Source: Ramlibacter ginsenosidimutans (lineage in GTDB: Bacteria > Pseudomonadota > Gammaproteobacteria > Burkholderiales > Burkholderiaceae_C). Taken from it: a stretch of DNA of 64,000 nt. Under the pieces are notes generated by a model, which was not told the DNA's origin, ran no database searches, and saw nothing but the letters and a program-made list of their open reading frames with translations. The stretch's first letter is position 1. Each line of letters opens with the position of its first letter. Positions 50,999 through 64,000 of this stretch are shown here, one piece after another. The position numbers and the translations under genes were made by a program. Where the stretch lies: contig NZ_JAEPWM010000002.1 in assembly GCF_016654015.1 (NCBI RefSeq), positions 186,001 to 250,000 of the forward strand. Direction: 5' to 3'.

Positions 50999-52258
50999 GT
51001 GCAGTTGTTTCCCTTCGGCCATGCCACGCACCCGCAGTGGCAGATGGCGGCCGGGCTCGTGCTCGCGCAGTTGCGTGCGCAGATGACGTTGCCCACCTAC
51101 GCGGCGCATCCGACGCTGGCGCTCGTGTACATCACGGACCACTACGCGGCCTCGGCGCAGGACATCCTGGACCACCTCGGCGCGGAGCTGCCGACCGTGA
51201 CCGACTGGTCCGGCACGGTGGGCATCGGCATCGCCTCCTCCAACGTGGAGTACTTCGACGAGCCCGCGCTGGCCGTGATGCTGTGCGCGCTGCCGAGCGA
51301 CCAGTACCGCGTGTTTTCCGGCGTCGCGCCGCTGCCCGCGACCTTCCGGCCGTACACCGCCCTGGTCCACGCGGACGGCTCCACGCCGGAACTGGGCGAG
51401 CTGGTGGCCGAGATGGCCGATCGCACGGTGACCGGCTACCTGTTCGGCGGGCTCGCAGCCAGCCGCGGTGACGTCGTGCAATTCGCGGTCGGCGGCAACG
51501 GCAACCTGCGCGGCCACGGCAAGGCCGGCGGCGTGTTCCGCGGCGGCCTCTCCGGCGTGGCGTTCGGCGAAGGCGTTCAGATCGTCTCGCGCGTGACGCA
51601 AGGCTGCCAGCCGGTGGCGCCCGAGCGCCGCATCACGGCGGCCGACGGCAACCTCGTCACCGAGCTGGATGGCGAGCCCGCGCTCGACGTGTTGCTGGAG
51701 GACCTGCAGCTCACGCTGGAGCAGCCGCAGGCCGCGGTCGCCGCCTTGCGCCAGACGCTCGTCGGGCTCACGGAGCCGAGCGACGACGTGGCGAGCACGC
51801 CAGTGAGCCGCAGCGGCCACTTCGGCGAGGACGTCATCGTGCGCCACATCATCGGCCTCGACCCGCGCCGCCGCGGCGTGGCCATCGCGCAGAACGTGGA
51901 AGAGGGCATGAAGCTCGCGTTCTGCCGTCGCAACGTGGAAGCGGCGCGCGCCGACCTCGTGCGCATCTGCGCCGAGATCCGCGAGGAGGTGGAGCCCGAG
52001 GAGCTGCCGCTCGCCGCGGCCACCGCGTTGGCCGCCGCCGACGCACTGGCCGCGCCCACGCCTGAGCGCGCCATCGCGGGTGCCGTGTACGTCAGCTGCT
52101 CGGGCCGCGGGGGACCGCACTTCGGCGGGCCGAGCGCGGAGCTGCAGATCGTGCGGCGCGCGCTCGGCGACGTGCCGCTGGTGGGCTTCTTCGCCAACGG
52201 CGAAATCGCGCGCAGCCACCTCTATGGCTACACGGGCGTGCTCACGGTGTTCCGCTAG
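50999..52258 (+). CDS. FIST domain sensory protein
   Basis: FIST domains are predicted small-ligand (possibly amino-acid) sensors found alone or in signalling proteins. The 419 residues contain FIST_N (about 30-215; ALVYITDHYAASAQDILDHL, DWSGTVGIGIASS) and FIST_C (about 235-395), ending AELQIVRRALGDVPLVGFFA then NGEIARSHLYGYTGVL. The GTG at 50999 has GGGAG five bases upstream. No signal peptide or output domain is visible. It is probably co-transcribed with phaM and converges with the XRE regulator gene. Confidence 0.88.
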   Translation: MQLFPFGHATHPQWQMAAGLVLAQLRAQMTLPTYAAHPTLALVYITDHYAASAQDILDHLGAELPTVTDWSGTVGIGIASSNVEYFDEPALAVMLCALPSDQYRVFSGVAPLPATFRPYTALVHADGSTPELGELVAEMADRTVTGYLFGGLAASRGDVVQFAVGGNGNLRGHGKAGGVFRGGLSGVAFGEGVQIVSRVTQGCQPVAPERRITAADGNLVTELDGEPALDVLLEDLQLTLEQPQAAVAALRQTLVGLTEPSDDVASTPVSRSGHFGEDVIVRHIIGLDPRRRGVAIAQNVEEGMKLAFCRRNVEAARADLVRICAEIREEVEPEELPLAAATALAAADALAAPTPERAIAGAVYVSCSGRGGPHFGGPSAELQIVRRALGDVPLVGFFANGEIARSHLYGYTGVLTVFR

Positions 52259-52276
52259 CGCTGCGCGGCGCGGCGC

Positions 52277-53011
52277 TCACTTGCGCCGCAGCTGGGTGAA
52301 AGCCGAGAACTCCCAGCTGCGCATCGCGAGCACCACGGTGTAGCCCTCGCGCTGCGACTGCGGCAGCTTCTGGTCGGCCTGGTGCTGCTGCGCGAAGTCC
52401 TGCGCGACGCGCTGCAGCCGGTCGACGAAGGAGGACGCGATGGCGCGGCTCACGGAGCCGTGCACGAGGAGCATGCATTCGCCGGGCCCGTCGAAGCCGC
52501 CGTTGAAGTAGTCCAGCACCACGTGCTCGCGGAAGTAGTCCATCACCGGTCCGTGCGGCCGCCAGCGGAAGGCCTTGGCCAGCTTGAGCCGGTAGCGATT
52601 GAGCGGGCGCAGCTCGATGATGCCCAGGCGATCGAGCTGGGCGAAGTACTTGATGCACTCGGCTTCGCCCAGCCGGTACTCCGTCGTGATCTGCTCCAGC
52701 GTCCACTGCGACAGCACGCAGATCGCGCACAGCAACAGCTTCTTGTCCGAGACCACCGCCCTTTCCTGCTCGTGCGTCAGCTCCTTCAGCAAGGGCTGCG
52801 CATCGGCCACGCGGCGCGCGAGTTCGGCGAAGTCCAGCTTGAGCACGCGGCAGATGGCGTCGATGCGGGACAGCGTCATGTCGCCCTGGGCCAGCATGCG
52901 CTTGACGCTGGACTCCGCCATGCCCAGGCCGCGGGCGAGGTCCGCATAGGTCATCTGCGCGGACTTCAGCTCCTTCTTGAGCGTGAGGACGAGGTCGGCG
53001 GTGGTGCTCAT
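52277..53011 (-). CDS. XRE-type helix-turn-helix transcriptional regulator
   Basis: A 244-residue protein with an N-terminal Cro/CI-type HTH (MTYADLARGLGMAESSVKRM, about 20-39). A C-terminal region of about 170 residues follows, including a second winged-helix-like segment (TLEQITTEYRLGEAECIKYF) and LLVHGSVSRAIASSFVDRLQ. The ligand is unknown. It is divergent from the ceramidase-like gene, and an inverted repeat lies six bases upstream of its start, consistent with autoregulation and control of the neighbour. Confidence 0.88.
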   Translation of the reverse strand: MSTTADLVLTLKKELKSAQMTYADLARGLGMAESSVKRMLAQGDMTLSRIDAICRVLKLDFAELARRVADAQPLLKELTHEQERAVVSDKKLLLCAICVLSQWTLEQITTEYRLGEAECIKYFAQLDRLGIIELRPLNRYRLKLAKAFRWRPHGPVMDYFREHVVLDYFNGGFDGPGECMLLVHGSVSRAIASSFVDRLQRVAQDFAQQHQADQKLPQSQREGYTVVLAMRSWEFSAFTQLRRK

Positions 53012-53016
53012 GGAAA

Positions 53017-53033
53017 GTATCGGCTGGCGATAC
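53017..53033. promoter_or_regulatory. Candidate operator GTATCG-N5-CGATAC upstream of the XRE gene
   Basis: A perfect six-base inverted repeat six bases before the XRE start. The extended half-site CGGTATCG recurs at 53128-53135, just inside the start of the divergent ceramidase-like gene. Confidence 0.5.
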
Positions 53034-53124
53034 CGAAAGGACGATGCGCCGCAATCTAGCCGAAAATGCGAGACCGGCCCAGCGCCGTTTCGCAGACTGC
53101 GGCCTTCTTTCCACAGGAATTGCC

Positions 53125-53913
53125 GTGCGGTATCGATTGACCCGTCCCGAGATGCACCTGGTCCTGGCCTGCGCCGCGCTCGTGGCGCTCGCCCTGCTAG
53201 CGCCCGCCGTCGCGCAGCCGCCCGACGCCCACGCGTTCGCGGACCAGCGTGCGCTGTTCGGCATACCGCACGCGCTGGACGTGCTGTCCAACCTGCCGTT
53301 TGCGGCGGCAGGCGCGTGGGGGCTCGTGCTGCTGCACAGGGCGCGCCTGTCGCAGCTGCACCCTACGCAGCGCGGCTGCGCGCAGGTCTTCTTCATAGGC
53401 CTGCTCGTGACCGCCGCAGGATCGAGCTGGTACCACCTCGCTCCGGACGACATTGGCCTGGCGATCGACCGCGGCTCGATGAGCGTGGCCTTCGCCGGCC
53501 TGCTCGGACTCGTCGCCGCAGGCCGGGTGAGCGATCGGGCGGGCCGGGCACTGTGCGTCGGGCTGCTGCTGGCAGCACCGGCCAGCGTGCTGTTCTGGCT
53601 GCGCACGGGCAACGTGCTGCCGTGGGCAGTGGTGCAGTTCGGTGGCATCGCACTCGTGCTGCTGGTGCTCGCGACGGGTTCGCAGAGGCTGGCGACGCTG
53701 CCGGTGCGCTGGAGCCTCGTGCTGCTCGCCTACGCGATCGCCAAGCTGTTCGAGGTCAACGACCATGCCGTGCTCGCCGCCAGCGGCGAGTTGTTGTCCG
53801 GCCACACCCTCAAGCACGTCGCGGCCGCTTTGGCCGCAGCGCCCGTGATCGTCGCCCTCCTGCCGCTGAGGCGGCGGCAGAATGGGACGGGGAACGTGGC
53901 CCGGGCTACGTGA
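53125..53913 (+). CDS. Alkaline ceramidase-like (CREST superfamily) membrane protein
   Basis: A 262-residue protein with about seven membrane segments and the CREST-type metal hydrolase residues: Ser and His in TAAGSSWYHLAPDD, Asp in AIDRGSMSVAF, and two His in SGHTLKHVAAAL. Members hydrolyse amide bonds of lipids (ceramidases) or are receptors; the bacterial substrate is unknown. The GTG at 53125 has AGGAA five bases upstream; the frame extends to 53044 without a better site. The MFS-acyltransferase gene follows after 14 bases, so a shared lipid-related role is likely. Confidence 0.82.
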   Translation: MRYRLTRPEMHLVLACAALVALALLAPAVAQPPDAHAFADQRALFGIPHALDVLSNLPFAAAGAWGLVLLHRARLSQLHPTQRGCAQVFFIGLLVTAAGSSWYHLAPDDIGLAIDRGSMSVAFAGLLGLVAAGRVSDRAGRALCVGLLLAAPASVLFWLRTGNVLPWAVVQFGGIALVLLVLATGSQRLATLPVRWSLVLLAYAIAKLFEVNDHAVLAASGELLSGHTLKHVAAALAAAPVIVALLPLRRRQNGTGNVARAT

Positions 53914-53927
53914 TGGAGGAGAACGCC

Positions 53928-55868
53928 ATGGACAACACCGCCAGCGTGGCCACGCTGCCGTCGCCTGCGCACGAAGAGCACCCGAACCAGTTCGCGTTGC
54001 TGAAGCAGCGGCGCTTCGCGCCCTTCTTCTGGACGCAGTTCGCCGGGGCCGCGAACGACAACCTGTTCAAGTTCGCGTTCACCGTGATGGTCACCTACCA
54101 GCTGCAGGTGGCCTGGATGCCGCCGGCGATGGCGGGCCTGGTGATCGGCGCGCTGTTCATCCTGCCCTTCCTGCTGTTCTCCGCCACCAGCGGACAGCTC
54201 GCCGACAAGTTCGACAAGCGCAGCCTGGTGCGCTTCGTCAAGTGGCTGGAGATAGTCATCATGCTGCTCGCGGCCTTCGGCTTCTTCACGGCGAACGTCG
54301 TCGTGCTGCTGGCCTGCACCTTCCTCATGGGGCTGCACTCGACGATCTTCGGACCGGTGAAGTTCGCCTACCTGCCGCAACACCTGGCCGAACGCGAGCT
54401 CACCGGGGGCAATGGCATGGTGGAGATGGGCACCTTCGTGGCCATCCTCCTGGGCAACGTGGCGGGCGGCCTGATCGTCGCGGTGCCGCAGGTGGGGCCG
54501 CACTGGGTCGGCGTAGGCTGCATCGCACTGGCCGCGGCGGGCCGTCTGGTGGCGCAATGGGTGCCGGTGTCGCCGGCAACCGACCCGGGCCTGAAGATCA
54601 ACTGGAATCCGTTCACCGAAACCTGGCGCAACCTGAGGCTCGCGCACGGGAACGTCGTCGTGTTCCGCTCGCTGCTGGGCATCAGCTGGATGTGGTTCTT
54701 CGGCGCGGTGTTCCTGAGCCAGTTCCCCAGTTTCGCCAAGGAGGTGCTGCACGGGGACGAGCACGTCGCTTCGCTGCTGCTGGTGGTGTTCTCGATCGGC
54801 ATCGGCACGGGTTCGCTGCTGTGCGAGATGCTGTCGCGGCGCCACGTGGACATCGGCCTGGTGCCGCTCGGGGCGATCGGCATGACGGTCTTCGCCGTGG
54901 ACCTGTACTTCTCGTCGCATGCCCTGCCGCCGGCCGGGTCGCTCACCGTCACGCAGTTTCTCGCGCAGGCGGCGCATTGGCGCGTGATGGCGGACCTGGC
55001 CCTGCTCTCGCTGTTCGCCGGCCTCTATTCGGTGCCCATGTATGCGCTGATCCAGCTCCGCGCGCAGCCCACGCACCGTGCGCGCATCATCGCCGCCAAC
55101 AACATCCTGAACGCGCTGTTCATGATCGCCAGCGCGCTGATTGCCGGTGCGCTGCTGTCCGCCGGCGCGACGATTCCGCAGATCTTCCTGTTCACCGGCA
55201 TCGCCAATGCGCTGGTCGCCGGCTACATCTTCCTGCTGGTGCCCGAGTACCTGCTGCGCTTCGTGGCCTGGGTGGTCACGCATCTCGTGTACCGCTTCCG
55301 CGTGCAGGGCGAGGAGCACATCCCGGTCGCCGGCCCCGCGGTGCTGGCCTGCAACCACGTGAGCTTCGTCGACGCCGTGCTGCTGATGGCGGCGAGCCCG
55401 CGCCCGATCTACTTCATGATGGACCACCGCATCTTCCAGGTGCCGGTGCTCGGCTGGCTGTTCCGCCTGGCCAAGGCCATTCCCGTCGCGCCGCAGAAGG
55501 AAGACTCCGCGGTGTACGAAGCCGCCTTCGAGCGCGCGGCGCAGGTGCTGCGCGAAGGTGACCTGCTGGCGATCTTCCCCGAGGGATCGATCACGCGCGA
55601 CGGGCAGCTGCAGCCCTTCAAGGCCGGGATCATGAAAGTGCTGGAGCGTGCGCGCGCCGATGGCGTGGAGCCGCCCGTGGTGCCGATGGCGCTGACCGAT
55701 CTGTGGGGTTCTTTCTTCAGCCGCATCGAGGAGCACGGCGCGATGGTGCGGCCCTTCCGGCGCGGCATCTTCAACCGCGTCGGGCTGAACATCGGCACGG
55801 CGCTCGCGCCCGCCCAGGTGCAGCCGGACGTGCTGCAGCAACGCGTCGCGCACCTGCTGGCCGCGTGA
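53928..55868 (+). CDS. MFS transporter fused to 1-acyl-glycerol-3-phosphate-type acyltransferase
   Basis: A 646-residue fusion: an MFS domain (about 25-440, roughly 12 membrane segments; FAGAANDNLFKFAFTVMVTY, SGQLADKFDKRSLVRF) similar to lysophospholipid transporter LplT, then a PlsC-type acyltransferase with NHVSFVD (476-482, the HxxxxD box) and FPEGS (550-554). The AMP-ligase domain found in longer LplT-Aas fusions is absent. It probably imports and re-acylates lysophospholipids at the inner membrane. The ATG at 53928 is chosen because GGAGGAG lies seven bases upstream. Confidence 0.9.
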   Translation: MDNTASVATLPSPAHEEHPNQFALLKQRRFAPFFWTQFAGAANDNLFKFAFTVMVTYQLQVAWMPPAMAGLVIGALFILPFLLFSATSGQLADKFDKRSLVRFVKWLEIVIMLLAAFGFFTANVVVLLACTFLMGLHSTIFGPVKFAYLPQHLAERELTGGNGMVEMGTFVAILLGNVAGGLIVAVPQVGPHWVGVGCIALAAAGRLVAQWVPVSPATDPGLKINWNPFTETWRNLRLAHGNVVVFRSLLGISWMWFFGAVFLSQFPSFAKEVLHGDEHVASLLLVVFSIGIGTGSLLCEMLSRRHVDIGLVPLGAIGMTVFAVDLYFSSHALPPAGSLTVTQFLAQAAHWRVMADLALLSLFAGLYSVPMYALIQLRAQPTHRARIIAANNILNALFMIASALIAGALLSAGATIPQIFLFTGIANALVAGYIFLLVPEYLLRFVAWVVTHLVYRFRVQGEEHIPVAGPAVLACNHVSFVDAVLLMAASPRPIYFMMDHRIFQVPVLGWLFRLAKAIPVAPQKEDSAVYEAAFERAAQVLREGDLLAIFPEGSITRDGQLQPFKAGIMKVLERARADGVEPPVVPMALTDLWGSFFSRIEEHGAMVRPFRRGIFNRVGLNIGTALAPAQVQPDVLQQRVAHLLAA

Positions 55869-55943
55869 CGCCGCCGCGAGGGGGGCTTTCATCGCGTGAG
55901 GGAATAAGTCGGCGCTACCCGACAAACGACGGAGGGAAACGGA

Positions 55944-57008
55944 ATGAGCAAGGCACTGCGCCTGTCCGAGCAATGGTTCCGCCGCGGCCTGTGGCTGGTT
56001 GCGGTGGTGTTCGCAGGCTTCCTGATCGGACTGGGGAGCACCATCGTCGGGGACCTGCCCAAGGTGGAGAAGCCGCTGCAGGTCGAGGACTTCCTGGACA
56101 AGGCCGCCGCCGACCGCCTGCGGGCCGGCATCCAGCAGTCGGAGCGCAGCGCACGCGAGGCGCAGGATGCGCTGGAGCAAGCCCGGCTGAAGCGGCGCGT
56201 CGCCGAGTCCGACACGCAGACCGGACGCGAGACTTTCCAGAACTGGCTCGCCACCCGCCGCGCGACGCAACTGTCCGAACAGGACCCGGATCTCGTCGCA
56301 CGCACGCAGGCGCTCGACCGGCTGAAGCAGGCCGAACGCGCCGCGCAAGCCGCGGAGCAGCGGCAGGATCAGGTGCTGCTGGATCTGCGGCAGGGGCAGG
56401 CACGGGCTCGCCAGCAACTGCAGGACATGGAGCAGGAGGCTTACCGCAAGTTGAACCAGGAGGCGCGGCGCGTGGAACTGCGCGTATTCCTGTATCGGCT
56501 GGCGCTCACACTGCCCTTGCTGGTGATCGGCGGCTGGCTGCTGCGCAAGCACCGGCACGGCACGTGGTGGCCGTTCGTGTGGGGCTTCGCGATGTTCGCG
56601 CTGTTCACGTTCTTCGTCGAACTGGTGCCCTACCTTCCCAGCTACGGCGGCTACGTGCGCTACATCGTGGGCATCGTCGTCACGGTGGTCGCGGGCCGGC
56701 AGGCCATTGTGGCGCTGAACCGCTACCTGGAGCGGCAGAAGGCCGCAGAGCAACTGCCGGACGTGCAGCGGCGCGAGGAGCTGAGCTACGACACCGCGCT
56801 CGCGCGGCTCGCCAAGGGTGTATGCCCCGGTTGCGAGCGGCCGGTGGACCTGCGCAACGACAAGATCGACTTCTGTCCGCACTGCGGCATCGGGCTGTAC
56901 GACCGCTGCCCGCAGTGCGCGACGCGCAAGAGCGCGTTCGCGAAGTTCTGCCACGCCTGCGGGACGGGGGCGGGGGCGTTCACGCGATTGATCCCTGCCG
57001 CGACCTGA
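55944..57008 (+). CDS. Membrane protein with coiled coil and C-terminal zinc ribbon
   Basis: A 354-residue protein: one N-terminal membrane segment (about 17-36), a long charged coiled-coil region (about 50-180), two or three further membrane segments (about 188-255), and a C-terminal double zinc ribbon with four Cys pairs (CPGC, CPHC, CPQC, CHAC). Orientation and function are unknown; zinc-ribbon tails of this kind often mediate protein contacts. The start has GGAGGG upstream. It ends at a long inverted repeat that separates it from the convergent tgt gene. Confidence 0.85.
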   Translation: MSKALRLSEQWFRRGLWLVAVVFAGFLIGLGSTIVGDLPKVEKPLQVEDFLDKAAADRLRAGIQQSERSAREAQDALEQARLKRRVAESDTQTGRETFQNWLATRRATQLSEQDPDLVARTQALDRLKQAERAAQAAEQRQDQVLLDLRQGQARARQQLQDMEQEAYRKLNQEARRVELRVFLYRLALTLPLLVIGGWLLRKHRHGTWWPFVWGFAMFALFTFFVELVPYLPSYGGYVRYIVGIVVTVVAGRQAIVALNRYLERQKAAEQLPDVQRREELSYDTALARLAKGVCPGCERPVDLRNDKIDFCPHCGIGLYDRCPQCATRKSAFAKFCHACGTGAGAFTRLIPAAT

Positions 57009-57011
57009 CTT

Positions 57012-57097
57012 CGTGGGCTGGCGGTGAGCGCAGCGAACCCCAGCTCGCAGCGCTACGCTGGATCGCTGGGGTTCGCGTTGCTCACCACCAGCCTACG
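57012..57097. repeat. REP-like inverted repeat between convergent genes
   Basis: The left arm (57012-57044, starting CGTGGGCTGGCGGTGAGC) and the right arm (57065-57097, ending GTTGCTCACCACCAGCCTACG minus its first base) pair over about 33 bases with a few mismatches; both contain GCGAACCCCAGC or its complement. The loop holds a second small hairpin (CAGCG-CTA-CGCTG, 57048-57060). The layout resembles REP elements of Burkholderiales. It may also terminate transcription from both sides. Confidence 0.8.
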
Positions 57098-57113
57098 AGA
57101 CCGCAAGCCTGGA

Positions 57114-62437
<5,324 letters not shown>

Positions 62438-62441
<4 letters not shown>

Positions 62442-63382
62442 GAGAAGCCAGTACCACTCCGATCGAGAAACCCTACCAGCCCGGCATCTTCGAGGGCATC
62501 CCCGCCGTGGCGCGCTACGTGCTGTTCACCCTGGCCGATCCCTCCGTGGACGGCGCCGCCATCAAGGAGGCGCTCACGCGCCTGACGCCCCTGGTGGATG
62601 GCAGCGACGTCGTCGTGGGGCTCGGCCCCTCGCTGGTGAAGGCGCTCGGCGCGGACATCCCCGGCCTGCACGAGTATCCGGACTTCTCCCGCGGCGACCT
62701 GAAGATCCCCGTCACGCCGGGCACCTTGTGGTGCTGGTTGCGCGGATCCGACCTCGGCGACCTGCTGCAGGTCACGCGCAAGGTGCAGAAGGCGCTGGCG
62801 CCGGCGTTCAACGTGCGGCACGTCACCGATGCCTTCCGGCATGCGTGGAAGGAGGGCGGCCACGGCCGCGATCTCACGGGGTTCGAGGACGGCACGGAGA
62901 ACCCGGAAGGCGAGGCCGCGGAGCAGGCCGCTTTCGCGCACGGACTCGGCGCGGGCCTGGACGGATCGAGCTACGTCGCCGTGCAGCAATGGGTGCACGA
63001 CCTCGACGCGTTCGAGGCGCTGCAGGACGAGGCGCGCGATTTCCACATCGGCCGGCGCCTGGCGGACAACGAGGAGCTCGAGGACGCGCCGGAAGAAGCG
63101 CACGTCAAGCGCACGGCGCAGGAGAGCTTCGATCCCGAGGCGTTCCTGCTGCGCCGCTCCATGCCGTGGATGATGAGCATGCAGGCGGGGCTGATGTTCG
63201 TCGCGTTCGGCCAGTCCTTCCGGGCGTTCGAGCAGCAGATGCGCCGGATGACGGGGCACGACGACGGCATCGTGGATGCGATGTTCCGGATCTCCAAGCC
63301 TGTGAACGGCGCCTACTTCTGGTGTCCGCCGATGCGCGAGGGCCGGCTCGACCTGCGCCGCCTGGGGCTCGGCGTGGCATGA
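62438..63382 (+). CDS. Dyp-type haem peroxidase
   Basis: Haem peroxidase of the dye-decolourising family, YfeX-like (no Tat signal, so cytoplasmic). The 314 residues contain the GxxDG motif as GFEDGTEN (148-155, catalytic Asp151), the probable proximal haem histidine in [11 protein letters not shown], and the distal arginine region LLRRSMPW. The ATG at 62438 overlaps the oxyR stop (ATGA) and its own stop overlaps the ubiA start (ATGA). Physiological substrate is unknown; linkage to oxyR suggests peroxide defence. Confidence 0.93.
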
Positions 63383-64000
63383 CCGCGCTGGGGCTCGCTC
63401 CCTTGAGGTCGAAGGCCGGTCTCTACCTCGACCTGATCCGCTGGAACCGGCCCGCGGGCTGGCTGCTGCTGCTGTGGCCATCGCTCGCCGCGTTGTGGAT
63501 CGCCGCTGGCGGCTTTCCGGGCTGGCATCTCGTCATCGTGTTCGTGCTGGGGACCATCCTGATGCGCAGCGCCGGCTGCTGCGTGAACGACGTGGCCGAC
63601 CGCGAGTTCGACAAGCACGTGAAGCGAACGGCGCAGCGGCCCGTCACCACCGGTGCGGTGGGCGTGCGCGAAGCGTTGCTCCTCGGTGCGGTGCTCGCAT
63701 TGCTCGCCTTCGGCCTGGTGCTCACGACCAATGCGGCGGCGATCGCGTGGTCGTTCGCGGCGCTGGCGATCGCCATCGCGTACCCGTACGCGAAGCGCTT
63801 CGTCTCGATGCCGCAGGCGGTGCTGGGCGTGGCGTTCAGCTTCGGCATTCCCATGGCCTTCGCCGCCGTGCAGGGTCGGGTTCCCCTGCTGGCGTGGGTG
63901 CTGCTGCTCGGCAACCTGTTCTGGGTGCTCGCCTACGACACCGAGTACGCCATGGTGGACCGCGACGACGACCTGCGCATCGGCATCAAGACTTCGGCCA
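63379..64000 (+). CDS. ubiA: 4-hydroxybenzoate polyprenyltransferase (partial, runs off the window)
   Basis: Membrane prenyltransferase of ubiquinone synthesis, joining a polyprenyl chain to 4-hydroxybenzoate. The first 207 residues are present. The first Asp-rich motif is [19 protein letters not shown] and the second is [20 protein letters not shown] at the very end of the window; about six membrane segments are visible. The start ATG overlaps the peroxidase stop by four bases. About 80 residues should follow beyond the window. Confidence 0.95.
   Translation, partial: MTALGLAPLRSKAGLYLDLIRWNRPAGWLLLLWPSLAALWIAAGGFPGWHLVIVFVLGTILMRSAGCCVNDVADREFDKHVKRTAQRPVTTGAVGVREALLLGAVLALLAFGLVLTTNAAAIAWSFAALAIAIAYPYAKRFVSMPQAVLGVAFSFGIPMAFAAVQGRVPLLAWVLLLGNLFWVLAYDTEYAMVDRDDDLRIGIKTSA

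Noticed and set aside
53730..56954. A long - strand frame opposite the ceramidase-like, MFS-acyltransferase and zinc-ribbon genes
   Set aside because: Same mirror-frame effect; rich in Gln, His and Arg and without motifs.
63107..63640. The peptide HVKRTAQ occurs in both the DyP peroxidase and UbiA
   Set aside because: The two stretches lie in unrelated folds at known functional sites (proximal His region; after the NDxxD motif). Shared seven residues without wider similarity looks like coincidence.

Overview
The window is a stretch of high-GC chromosome from a betaproteobacterium, most likely Burkholderiales, family Comamonadaceae (Ramlibacter/Variovorax/Acidovorax-like). This is inferred from gene content and order: tgt-queA, recG-oxyR-ubiA, LysM-dprA-smg divergent from def-fmt, pgk-pyk-fba-purC-purE-purK, a PhaM granule protein, a DUF3567 protein and a Bug-type (TctC) binding protein. 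It is almost wholly core chromosome. I found no rRNA, tRNA, CRISPR array, insertion sequence, integrase or phage gene. No stretch longer than about 250 bases lacks a gene; the longest gaps are largely filled by inverted repeats or promoters.

Layout. 0-8.4 kb (+): the end of an indolepyruvate ferredoxin oxidoreductase, the Sec accessory genes yajC-secD-secF, and a DUF1631 protein with a very long Gly/Ser linker. 8.5-11.4 kb (-): LysM protein, dprA, smg. 11.5-14.6 kb (+): def, a lipoprotein, fmt, azlC, azlD, tightly packed with overlapping stops and starts. 14.6-27.2 kb: central metabolism (pgk, pyk, fba, purC, purE, purK, sua5), interrupted by a fatty-acid desaturase, a polytopic membrane protein of less biased codon use, a Spy-like/SHOCT pair and a CnoX-type thioredoxin. 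27.2-35.3 kb: an SGNH-like lipoprotein with a lost active site, SemiSWEET, dacB divergent from tsaB-rimI-uracil-DNA glycosylase, a GT60-like glycosyltransferase, glcD, purU. 35.4-45.2 kb: DUF4197, an omega-aminotransferase, ChaN, DUF3567, DUF3108-iclR divergent from a fumarylacetoacetase-family gene and tctC, then an OPT transporter. 45.2-49.2 kb (-): the trehalose operon otsB-GH15-otsA. 49.3-57.0 kb: TraB/GumN, phaM, FIST, an XRE regulator divergent from a ceramidase-like gene and an MFS-acyltransferase fusion, then a zinc-ribbon membrane protein. 57.1-64 kb: tgt-queA divergent from recG, then oxyR-DyP peroxidase-ubiA (ubiA runs off the end).

Several modules fit together: glycolysis and purine synthesis; t6A tRNA modification (sua5, tsaB) and queuosine modification (tgt, queA); protein export (yajC-secDF); trehalose metabolism; a peroxide-response unit; and a probable lipid-remodelling unit (ceramidase-like plus MFS-acyltransferase).

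The most notable signals are not genes. Two FNR/Anr-type boxes, upstream of the desaturase and of the Spy-like gene, each lie exactly 22 bases from a -10-like hexamer, as in class II FNR promoters. Two copies of one long intergenic inverted-repeat family lie in opposite orientation at about 18.6 and 41.8 kb, with a related-looking third element at 37.5 kb. A 25-codon leader frame with a strong ribosome binding site overlaps the purC start. I saw no clearly new defence or mobile system.
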